The position numbers and the translations under genes were made by a program. The notes beneath the pieces are model-generated. The model did no database searches. It was given only the letters and a program-made list of their open reading frames with translations, and was not told the DNA's origin. From Hellea sp. (GTDB lineage Bacteria; Pseudomonadota; Alphaproteobacteria; Caulobacterales; Maricaulaceae): a DNA stretch of 7,301 nt. Within the stretch, counting starts at the first letter, position 1. Each line of letters starts with the position of its first letter. The stretch is taken from assembly GCA_020628635.1 (NCBI GenBank), contig JAHDEU010000101.1:1-7301 (forward strand). The letters run 5' to 3'. Below, piece after piece: positions 1 through 5,686 of this stretch.

Positions 1-10
1 CCACGTCTCT

Positions 11-30
11 TTCGGCCTGTCATGGCCGAA
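11..30 (+). terminator. Possible terminator-like hairpin at left edge
   Basis: A perfect 7-bp inverted repeat, TTCGGCC (11-17) and GGCCGAA (24-30), has a 6-nt loop and is followed on the plus strand by CTTTT. This could be a weak intrinsic terminator for a plus-strand gene ending before the window. The T run is only four bases, and the upstream gene is not visible. It may equally be just the first palindrome of the repeat-rich stretch that follows. Confidence 0.35.
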
Positions 31-73
31 CTTTTGGAGTGTGACCGAGAGGCGCTCGCGCCCCTCGCTCCAT

Positions 74-109
74 GCGGGTCGGTCGCGTCCAGCCCCGCGA
101 CCGGCCCGC
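74..109. repeat. Long hairpin, 14-bp stem
   Basis: Positions 74-87 pair with 96-109 in a 14-bp stem broken only by one G-T wobble (79 with 104); the loop is 8 nt (88-95). The core arms are CGGTCGCG and CGCGACCG. It is preceded by a weaker imperfect hairpin at 47-66 (GAGAGGCGC against GCGCCCCTC). No T run follows on either strand, so it does not look like an intrinsic terminator. It is either part of a structured transcript or a palindromic repeat. Confidence 0.6.
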
Positions 110-147
110 TACTTGCAAGACTCTCGAGATCACGCGATCCCGCCTAC

Positions 148-197
148 CAACTTTCTTCCCGATAGGGTCTCCGGCCCCTTTGGCCGGAAGAAAGTTG
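148..197. repeat. Nested palindrome, 12-bp perfect arms
   Basis: CAACTTTCTTCC (148-159) is the exact reverse complement of 186-197. Nested inside is a 6-bp hairpin, CCGGCC (171-176) and GGCCGG (182-187), with loop CCTTT. The inner hairpin overlaps the outer arm by two bases, so the two folds compete at their base. A short further hairpin follows at once: GCGTGC (199-204) and GCACGC (212-217). The inner core closely matches the palindrome at 4420-4440. I see no gene here; short open frames across this stretch look like random GC-rich translation. Confidence 0.6.
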
Positions 198-270
198 CGC
201 GTGCGACGCCAGCACGCCCCGGCCGAAGGACGGGAACTCCGGTCTGGCGGCTCTGACACCGGGCCATGGA

Positions 271-291
271 CCCGCCGATCAAGTCGGCGGG
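271..291. repeat. Perfect 8-bp palindrome with TCAAG loop
   Basis: CCCGCCGA (271-278) and TCGGCGGG (284-291) form a perfect stem with loop TCAAG. It sits 33 bp before the larger palindromic repeat at 325. The pattern resembles dispersed hairpins I associate with intergenic DNA of alphaproteobacteria, but I cannot confirm copies elsewhere. It is neither coding nor followed by a T run. Confidence 0.55.
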
Positions 292-324
292 AGGCGAGGA
301 TTTCGTTGCAGTTGCGATAGTTTT

Positions 325-448
325 GTCATCCCGGCCAAGTGAGCGTCAGCGAGCGCAGCGCCGGGACCTATCGGAGAGAAAGACGCTGGCTTGGGGTAAG
401 CAGGCGATGGGTCCCGGATCGGCGCGCTCCGCGCTTGTCCGGGATGAC
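325..448. repeat. 124-bp palindromic intergenic repeat (GTCATCCCGG ends)
   Basis: The element begins with GTCATCCCGG (325-334) and ends with its exact reverse complement CCGGGATGAC (439-448). Inside, CCGGGACC (361-368) pairs with GGTCCCGG (410-417). Each half can also fold alone. The left half uses TCCCGGC (329-335) with GCCGGGA (360-366). The right half uses TCCCGGA (412-418) with TCCGGGA (438-444), plus an inner GCGCG/CGCGC stem at 422-434. The organisation is that of a paired REP-type or small MITE-like element; no transposase is visible. It lies 14 bp beyond the stop of the DUF1223 gene, so it would form structure at the 3' end of that transcript and might protect or end it, although it lacks a T run. 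Confidence 0.75.
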
Positions 449-462
449 AGAATGAAATTCAC

Positions 463-1128
463 CTAAGGCTCCCACCGCGCCGCGGCGATGATCGCCGCCG
501 TATCCGGATGGTGCACCAGCACGGCAAAGCCGGCGTCCCGCTCGCCCACGTTCACTTGCGCCCCGTCCCAGCGGCGGTAGTCGATCCCCGTCACCACATT
601 GGCGAGCCGCAACGTCCGCCCGCCATTCTCACCGCGCTTGACCGCGACTTCCTGCACGCCCGGCTGGTAGTCCACCAGCGCCACGGTCGCGCCGTGCGGG
701 ATATCTCCGCCAACCGTGAAGCCCGAGGCGGTCCGCACCAGCTGCACCTCATGGTCCAGAGTGTGCTTGGCCACTTGCCGGGCGCGGTAGCGCGGGGCGT
801 CGTCCAGCCCGTTGATCACCATTTGCGGCGTGTACATGGAGGAGCCGAGGCTGTCGCGGTACTGGCGCTGGCGGTCGGTGAAGGCCGGATCGCCGAACGT
901 GTCCTCCCAGCCCAGATAATCCCAATAGGTCACCCCGTAGGACAGGGTCAGCACGTCCGGATCGCTCTCGTCCAACTCGGCAACGAACCGGTTGGCGGGC
1001 GGGCAGGACGAGCAGCCCTGGCTGGTGAAGAGCTCCACCACCCGCGCGGGCTGGTCCACCCCGGCAAGGGCGGGCGCAACTGTTGCGGCGAGAAGGGCGA
1101 GCGAGGAAAGGAGCGTGCGTGTCGTCAT
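463..1128 (-). CDS. Secreted thioredoxin-fold DUF1223 family protein
   Basis: A 221-residue exported protein. Residues 1-22 form a typical signal peptide (hydrophobic core about 6-18, cleavage likely after ALA at 20-22). The mature part begins with a thioredoxin-like strand, then VELFTSQGCSSCPP, with the cysteines of a CxxC motif at 39 and 42. The motifs YWDYLGW (68-74), DPAFTDRQ (80-87) and YTPQMVING (99-107) are hallmarks of DUF1223; the Pro in YTPQ would match the cis-proline of thioredoxin folds. Length is usual for the family. A periplasmic thiol-disulfide role is plausible from the CxxC, but the biochemical role of DUF1223 proteins is not established. The gene lies 81 bp downstream of the metallopeptidase-like gene and may be co-transcribed with it. 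No good ribosome site sits at normal spacing before the ATG, so the start rests on the signal peptide. It ends just before a palindromic repeat. Confidence 0.9.
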   Translation of the reverse strand: MTTRTLLSSLALLAATVAPALAGVDQPARVVELFTSQGCSSCPPANRFVAELDESDPDVLTLSYGVTYWDYLGWEDTFGDPAFTDRQRQYRDSLGSSMYTPQMVINGLDDAPRYRARQVAKHTLDHEVQLVRTASGFTVGGDIPHGATVALVDYQPGVQEVAVKRGENGGRTLRLANVVTGIDYRRWDGAQVNVGERDAGFAVLVHHPDTAAIIAAARWEP

Positions 1129-1209
1129 GCCCCTGATCTAAGCCCCGCCCCCTTCACGTGCCATGAACGGATGCATCACTAGAGCGTGAGGGCTGGGAGC
1201 GTGAGCCGC

Positions 1210-2832
1210 CTACCCACCGTCGGCGGACGACCCTTTCAGCCCCGCGCAGGCCGCGCCCATCTTCTCGGTCGCGTAGTTCAGGTGCCCCTTCTCCCAGCTT
1301 TCCATCTTGCGCGAGTTCAGCGTGGTGTTGGCATAGTCGTAATAGCCGCAGGCGTGCTCCACCCGGCCGTCCTTGAAATGCACGAGAGCGAGGTCGACCG
1401 CGAAATAGGTCTCGCCGTCGGTGTAGTCGTCCTCGAACGCGGCCACGGCATCGCGCGCGGCCTGGGTCATGGGCGCGTCGGAGGTTGCGTGGGCCGTCAG
1501 CATGCGCTTGAGGGCGAGGCGATCATCGGGCTTTTCGTCCAGCACCCTCTCGAAGTGGCCGACCATGGTGTCGAACTCCGCATTGTATGGCAGCACCCAG
1601 AGCTCGCCCTTGGGCAGGTCGGCATTGGCGCCGCCCGACTGCAGCCGGTGGAAGTGGGATTCGCCCAATATGCGGTGGAGCAGGATGTTATCGGGTTCGC
1701 TGGCGAGCGCGGCGCCGGCGGCCGTGATGGCGTCTGAGTAGTCCTTCTTGCTCATGGCCAGCGCTGCCTTGGCCCCGGAAATGGCCGGATCTCCCGCGTG
1801 GTCCTGCTCGGCCAGCTTGATGCGCTTGGACAGGACCTTGCGCGTATTGTCATTGGTGAACGCGATCTGGGCGGGCAGCTCGGCCAGGGCGAGGTCCGAC
1901 TTGCTGATCGGGGTGACCGACACATCGACGTCGAGGAAATTGCCCTGCGGCTTGAAGGACACGACCTCGAAGGCGTCGGCGTCCCAATAGGCTTCGGCCA
2001 GTTCGTGGAAGTCGGCGACCGTGATGCCGAAGCCGTCCTCGAACGCCTTGATGGGGTTGGTGCCGCGTTTGAGCAGGGCGAGATAGTCCGGCAGCTTCTC
2101 GCCCAGCTCGGGATGGGATTGCAGATAATGCACATAGAGCCAGCTCTGGATGTAGAATTGCTGGCGCTTCTGGTAGCGGATGCGGCCCGGCCCGGTATGG
2201 GTCGGGTAGCGCGTGGTCGCGCCCAGCACGACGGTCGGGTCGAGCCAGCCGATGCGGCGGTCGAACCCGCTGGTGGACGGCACGGCCGGCACGCCGACCG
2301 TGATCAGCTCGTCCGTGATCTGCAGCGCGGCGAGATAGTTGGCAAAGCCCTCGTCATACCAGCGAGGGAAGTCGTCCTCGACGATGTAGTGCAGAACGTG
2401 GTGGCTGTATTCGTGCAGGGCGACGAAATTGGCCCAGGCCGACTTGTCGCGATTGCTCTTGACCGGGCTGAGGAAGAGCGGCCCGGCAGGCCCGTTGGTG
2501 TAGACGCCGCCAATGTCGCGGCGGCCCGCAAAGGCGTGGAGATTGCGATCAGACGTAAAGCCGTGAACGGTGAGCTTCTGCGCGTCGGGCCGGTTGGTGT
2601 CCTTGCCTGCCAGGGCGAATATCATGCGGCGGTAGAGTTCCATCTGGCGGACGAAGTCGGCGGCGTGATCGGCATCGACATCGCCGTAGAGCACGACGTT
2701 CTCGCTCTCGACGCGGACGGTCTCGGCCAGAGCGGGGGCTGCGGACAGCCCCAGCAGCGCGGCGGTGAGCAGCGCTCCCCGCGCGGCTCCCATGAATTTA
2801 TCTGTGTTCCCTGCGCTCTGCCCTGTCGTCAT
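1210..2832 (-). CDS. Exported gluzincin-type (HExxH) peptidase-like protein with helical C-terminal repeats
   Basis: A 540-residue protein with a signal peptide (hydrophobic stretch about 20-32, cleavage likely after ALA at 34-36), so periplasmic or secreted. Residues 139-145 read LHEYSHH: a zinc HExxH motif with H140, E141 and H144. Sixteen residues later, WYDEGFANY carries E161 in the W-x-x-E-G-x-A context that supplies the third zinc ligand in peptidase-MA-like/DUF1570-type gluzincins. QSWLYVHYL (229-237) is another element typical of these proteins. The region from about 330 to 500 is helical and resembles degenerate TPR repeats (for example the 'DYSDAITAAGAALASEPDN' segment), which suggests partner binding. 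The substrate is unknown. The first ATG is preferred because AAGGA lies 7 nt upstream; an internal Met14 is possible. All metal ligands appear intact, so proteolytic activity is plausible but unproven. Confidence 0.85.
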   Translation of the reverse strand: MTTGQSAGNTDKFMGAARGALLTAALLGLSAAPALAETVRVESENVVLYGDVDADHAADFVRQMELYRRMIFALAGKDTNRPDAQKLTVHGFTSDRNLHAFAGRRDIGGVYTNGPAGPLFLSPVKSNRDKSAWANFVALHEYSHHVLHYIVEDDFPRWYDEGFANYLAALQITDELITVGVPAVPSTSGFDRRIGWLDPTVVLGATTRYPTHTGPGRIRYQKRQQFYIQSWLYVHYLQSHPELGEKLPDYLALLKRGTNPIKAFEDGFGITVADFHELAEAYWDADAFEVVSFKPQGNFLDVDVSVTPISKSDLALAELPAQIAFTNDNTRKVLSKRIKLAEQDHAGDPAISGAKAALAMSKKDYSDAITAAGAALASEPDNILLHRILGESHFHRLQSGGANADLPKGELWVLPYNAEFDTMVGHFERVLDEKPDDRLALKRMLTAHATSDAPMTQAARDAVAAFEDDYTDGETYFAVDLALVHFKDGRVEHACGYYDYANTTLNSRKMESWEKGHLNYATEKMGAACAGLKGSSADGG

Positions 2833-2840
2833 TCAGCCCG

Positions 2841-2845
2841 TCCTT
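2841..2845 (-). promoter_or_regulatory. Ribosome binding site of the HExxH peptidase-like gene
   Basis: On the minus strand AAGGA is followed by 8 bases or fewer (CGGGCTG) and then the ATG ending at 2832. This is the clearest Shine-Dalgarno match near this gene. It favours the ATG at 2832 over the internal Met codon at 2793, which has only a distant AGGGA. Confidence 0.6.
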
Positions 2846-2900
2846 GTGTCAGCCTCTGTCGCACCCGCGACGCGGACACTCTTGCTCGAGGTTACCACTT

Positions 2901-2930
2901 TTGCGCGCATGGCGTCACCACATCGCGCAA
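2901..2930. promoter_or_regulatory. Possible operator-like dyad upstream of the peptidase-like gene
   Basis: TTGCGCG (2901-2907) and its exact reverse complement CGCGCAA (2924-2930) are separated by 16 bp. Similarity continues outward as TTTT on one side and AAAA after one extra base on the other. The dyad sits about 70-100 bp upstream of the peptidase-like start, a reasonable place for a regulator site. A 7-bp dyad can arise by chance in DNA of this composition, and I cannot name a factor. Confidence 0.25.
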
Positions 2931-2957
2931 GAAAAGGGGCGGAATACAGCTCCAAAC

Positions 2958-2971
2958 GGCGGATTTCCGCC
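2958..2971 (-). terminator. Small hairpin 3' of the AI-2E gene
   Basis: GGCGGA (2958-2963) and TCCGCC (2966-2971) form a compact 5-6-bp stem beginning 22 nt past the AI-2E stop codon in its direction of transcription. On the minus strand it is followed by GTTTGG, a poor T run, so it would be a weak terminator at best. It lies between two same-strand genes in a 160-bp gap that otherwise shows only the dyad at 2901-2930 and the ribosome site. Confidence 0.25.
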
Positions 2972-2992
2972 AGAATCGCTGCAGGCTCGGCC

Positions 2993-4096
2993 CTACAGGC
3001 TGGGCATGGGCGCCTTGTCCTGCTTGCCGTCGCCGTCCATGTCCGGGTCGCCGTCGGCGCTCAGCAGCACGGCGATCCAGCGCGAGGTCGGGAACTGCGC
3101 CAGGATGATCATCATGATCACGGTCAGCGGCGCGGACAGAAACGCCCCCACCCCGCCCCACAGCGCCGTCCAGACGGTGAGCGAGAGCACCACGACCAGC
3201 GCGCTCATATTCATGCTGTCGCCCATCATCTTGGGCTGGACGGTATTAGACACGATGAACTGCGCGCCGAACAATATGCCGCCCAGCGCAAAGACGCGCC
3301 AGATCTCGTCGAACTCGACCAGGCCGAACATGACGGGCAGCGCGACGGCGACGATGCCGCCCACGATCGGGATGTAGTTCATGATGAAGATCACCAGCGC
3401 CCAGAACAGCGCGTTCTCCAGCCCCAGCGCCACCATGGCGACATAGGAGATCACGGTCTGGATCAGGCTGACGATTGTCTGCACCGAAATGTATTGCTCG
3501 ATGGAATGGCGGATGCTCTCGCCCGTCCGCGCGGCGCGGTCGCGGCGGGTCTTGTCGGGAAAAAGATTGTCCATCTTGGCCGGAAAGCTCGCCTGGGCGA
3601 CAAACAGGAACACGACATAGATCGCGATCAGAACCGCGTCGGACAGCACGCCGCTGATCGCCTGCGCAAAGCCCCCGATGATGCCTTCCAGCCGCGCGGA
3701 GAGCCCGAAGCGTTCGTTCATCACCGTGAAATTCAGGTCGTCCTGCCCGACCAGCGCACCGCCCTCGCGCACCAGCTCGTTGAGCCGCTCGCCATAGCGC
3801 GGGGCTTCGTCCACCACGTCGCCCACCGTGTCGGCCACCACGAAGACCAGCCCGGCGAGCAGCCCGACCGTGACCACCGCCGCGACGGTGAGCGCGAACC
3901 AGTAGGGGATGCGCGGGGAGAGCCCGTCGATCCACCGCGCCAGCGCATCGATGGCCAGCCAGAAGAAGACCGCCAGCGCGAACGGCGCGACCAGATCGCG
4001 CGTCACATAAAGCGTCCACCCCATCGCAATGGCCGCCAAGACCAGCAGGGCGGAGCGTGTCGTGTTGTCGATGGGTTTCACGGGAATTTCGGCCAT
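2993..4096 (-). CDS. AI-2E family transporter (putative permease)
   Basis: A 367-residue integral membrane protein of the AI-2E/PerM/TqsA family, once annotated as PF01594 permeases. Hydrophobic segments lie at about 15-32, 36-52, 64-88, 148-167, 205-225, 228-260, 265-285 and 298-333. The roughly 60-residue loop between the third and fourth is a family feature. NYIPIVGG (240-247), followed by a proline-bearing helix, and QPKMMG (287-292), followed by a long hydrophobic stretch ending near SAPL, match the conserved second half. Known members export AI-2 or act as ion/solute transporters, so the substrate here is open. The chosen start, MAEIPVKP, keeps a normal N-terminus; MVFFTIP, 12 codons upstream, is an alternative, and neither has a clear ribosome site. 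The open frame continues upstream through repeat DNA, which I exclude. Unusual: an Asp-rich C-terminal tail containing DMDGDGKQD (352-360). Confidence 0.88.
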   Translation of the reverse strand: MAEIPVKPIDNTTRSALLVLAAIAMGWTLYVTRDLVAPFALAVFFWLAIDALARWIDGLSPRIPYWFALTVAAVVTVGLLAGLVFVVADTVGDVVDEAPRYGERLNELVREGGALVGQDDLNFTVMNERFGLSARLEGIIGGFAQAISGVLSDAVLIAIYVVFLFVAQASFPAKMDNLFPDKTRRDRAARTGESIRHSIEQYISVQTIVSLIQTVISYVAMVALGLENALFWALVIFIMNYIPIVGGIVAVALPVMFGLVEFDEIWRVFALGGILFGAQFIVSNTVQPKMMGDSMNMSALVVVLSLTVWTALWGGVGAFLSAPLTVIMMIILAQFPTSRWIAVLLSADGDPDMDGDGKQDKAPMPSL

Positions 4097-4171
4097 GAGC
4101 CGATGATAGCGCGGGATGGTGAAGAAAACCATGCTGGAAGGCGTGTGTGGGAGGTCGAGTAAACACGACAA

Positions 4172-4348
4172 AACTCCTCCCCTCTGAGGGGAGGTGTCGC
4201 CACGAGCGCAGCGAGGGGTGACGGAGGGGTAAAGTCTATCGTCTGTAGAGCGGAGTGACCTTACCCCTCCGACCGTCGCTTCGCTCGGCCCCTCGCCGTC
4301 GGTCCGCTTCGCGGCCCTTTGGGCTCGACCCCTCAAAGGGGAGGAGTT
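4172..4348. repeat. 177-bp inverted-pair repeat with 12-bp terminal inverted repeats
   Basis: AACTCCTCCCCT (4172-4183) is the exact reverse complement of 4337-4348. An inner pair, CGGAGGGGTAA (4222-4232) and TTACCCCTCCG (4261-4271), flanks a 28-bp centre. A third matching pair, CGAGCGCAGCG (4203-4213) and CGCTTCGCTCG (4277-4287), matches at 10 of 11 positions. The whole is therefore two inverted copies of one unit, with about 30 extra bp in the right arm. Each end also forms its own hairpin: CCTCCCCT/AGGGGAGG at 4176-4194 and CCCCT/AGGGG at 4329-4341. This resembles a BIME- or MITE-like dispersed element. The 386-bp gap it occupies, between the serine hydrolase and AI-2E genes, holds no gene that I can support. 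Confidence 0.75.
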
Positions 4349-4419
4349 GGATATTAAAATGCGAGATCGATAACGCGCGCCCACATACGAGACGACCGAG
4401 GTATAGAAACTTGACCCGC

Positions 4420-4440
4420 TCCCGGCCCCTGTGGCCGGGA
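4420..4440. repeat. Perfect 8-bp palindrome downstream of the serine hydrolase gene
   Basis: TCCCGGCC (4420-4427) and GGCCGGGA (4433-4440) enclose a 5-nt loop. It lies about 43 nt beyond the stop of the serine hydrolase gene in its direction of transcription. It could be a transcript-end hairpin, but no T run follows on the minus strand (only GTTTC about 11 nt further). Its core is nearly identical to the inner hairpin at 171-187, which argues for a repeat family. Confidence 0.5.
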
Positions 4441-4482
4441 CCTTCCACGTCGTTACGCGATGCCGGCGACAACCCCGCGCCT

Positions 4483-5616
4483 TCAGCTGCCCTCGTTCAA
4501 CCGCAGCCAATCCCGCTTCGGCAAACCATAAAGCTGGTCCAGGAATTCCAGCTGCAAGCCAATCGGCCGCGTATGCGGGCTGTTCCACATCATCGCTATC
4601 CCGGCTTTCCGCTCCGGGTCGAACAGGATCAGCGCGCGGTAGCCCTGCACGCCGCCGCGGTGGCCCACCACGCGATGGCCTTGGTAGTCATAGACCCTCA
4701 GGCCCTGCCCGTAGTGGCTGTTCTGCAGCGCGGGAAAGCGGCGGTTGAGGAAGCGCTGTTCACGGCGCGTGCTCACCAGCGGCGCCTGCATCTCGGCCAG
4801 CAATTTATCGGAGAACGGCGTGTCGGTGCCGGGCATCAAGCCGATCATCCAGCGCGCCATGTCCTTGACCGACGAGTTCACCCCTGCCGCCGCCGGCACG
4901 CGGTAATAGGTCGGCTTCACGCCGCGGTGGCGGCCGCCAAAGCGGTTGTGCGGCGCGGCCCAATTGGCCGAGCCCGTCAGCCCGTCCAGGGTCACGCTCG
5001 CCGTGTCCATGCCGAGCGGCGCGAAGACGTCGCGCTGCACCACCGCCTTGTAGGGCAGGCCGGTCGCCTGCTCCACGATCTCCGCGGCCGCATCATAGGT
5101 CACGTTCTGATAGGTGTGGCAGGTGCGCGGCGGGCAGACATAGCCGAGCTTGGAGAGTTGCCCTCGGGTGAGCTTGGCCGCGCGCCCGCCCTCGATCCGG
5201 TCGTCATAGGCGTTGCGCGAAATGCCGATGCGGTGGGACAGCAGGTCGGTGATGGTGTGCTTGTTCTCGGTCGGCGGCAGGTCGAGGCTGGGCGCGAGCA
5301 ACTCCACCGGGATGGTGTCGTCCACCTCCCCGTCCTCGACCAGGCCGAGCAAGGTCGCCGCCGCCACGCCCTTGGACACGGACGCCCAGCGGAACACCGT
5401 GTCCTCGGTCACCAGCATGTTGGAATCGCGCACCCGCTCGCCATAGCCCTTGGCGAAGCTGATCCGGCCGTCCTCCACCACGGCCACTGCCATGCCGGTC
5501 ATCTCCAATTGTTGCATGAGCAGACCGGCACGTCGGTCCAGCTCGCCTGTATCCACCTGCGCGGAGGCGGGCTGCGCGAAAAGGATCGCGAGGAGGCAGA
5601 GCAGGAGGGCGCGCAT
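4483..5616 (-). CDS. Exported serine hydrolase, beta-lactamase/DD-peptidase class (family S12-like)
   Basis: A 377-residue protein with a classic signal peptide (MRALLLCLLAILFAQPASAQ; cleavage after A19), so periplasmic. The three penicillin-recognising motifs are visible: SVSK at 79-82 (nucleophile S79 and K82), YQN at 169-171, and HRGG at about 319-322 in place of KTG, as in class C-like and esterase-type members. Members of this superfamily include DD-carboxypeptidases, D-aminopeptidases, esterases and class C beta-lactamases; sequence alone does not decide among them. The start at 5616 is chosen for the signal peptide. The frame opens at 5676, which would add 20 non-hydrophobic residues and leave only 10 nt to uppP. 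The gene follows uppP on the same strand with a 70-nt gap, so co-transcription is likely, and a peptidoglycan role fits that neighbour. Two cysteines (161 and 166) lie just before the YxN motif. Confidence 0.88.
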   Translation of the reverse strand: MRALLLCLLAILFAQPASAQVDTGELDRRAGLLMQQLEMTGMAVAVVEDGRISFAKGYGERVRDSNMLVTEDTVFRWASVSKGVAAATLLGLVEDGEVDDTIPVELLAPSLDLPPTENKHTITDLLSHRIGISRNAYDDRIEGGRAAKLTRGQLSKLGYVCPPRTCHTYQNVTYDAAAEIVEQATGLPYKAVVQRDVFAPLGMDTASVTLDGLTGSANWAAPHNRFGGRHRGVKPTYYRVPAAAGVNSSVKDMARWMIGLMPGTDTPFSDKLLAEMQAPLVSTRREQRFLNRRFPALQNSHYGQGLRVYDYQGHRVVGHRGGVQGYRALILFDPERKAGIAMMWNSPHTRPIGLQLEFLDQLYGLPKRDWLRLNEGS

Positions 5617-5686
5617 TGCGCTCGCGTTAGCGGGCGGATGCCTCGCTTGTCGAGATGGCTCACCCATCAGGCGCATTACAGTCGCT

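Noticed and set aside
20..320. Three short overlapping frames in the first 320 bases on both strands
   Set aside because: They are Arg/Pro/Gly-rich, overlap each other and cross several palindromes; no ribosome site or domain supports any of them.
325..448. Treating the palindromic repeat as a standard intrinsic terminator
   Set aside because: Stems are strong but no run of T follows on either strand.
1129..1209. Possible promoter or terminator between the peptidase-like and DUF1223 genes
   Set aside because: No hairpin with a T run and no convincing -35/-10 pair; only a CACGTG hexamer, expected by chance.
1798..4162. Long plus-strand open frames (436 and 465 codons) opposite the peptidase-like and AI-2E genes
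   Set aside because: They are antisense to genes with clear family motifs, are rich in His, Asp, Gln and Arg as expected for opposite-strand translation of GC-rich genes, and show no recognisable domain.
4349..4419. AT-richer patches (for example TATTAAAA, GTATAG) as promoters for the AI-2E gene
   Set aside because: No hexamer pair with correct spacing could be found on the minus strand, so nothing can be supported.
4097..4588. Upstream extension of the AI-2E frame to 4588
   Set aside because: It runs through the 177-bp repeat and into the serine hydrolase gene; the added residues show no membrane or family pattern. MAEIPVKP fits the family N-terminus.
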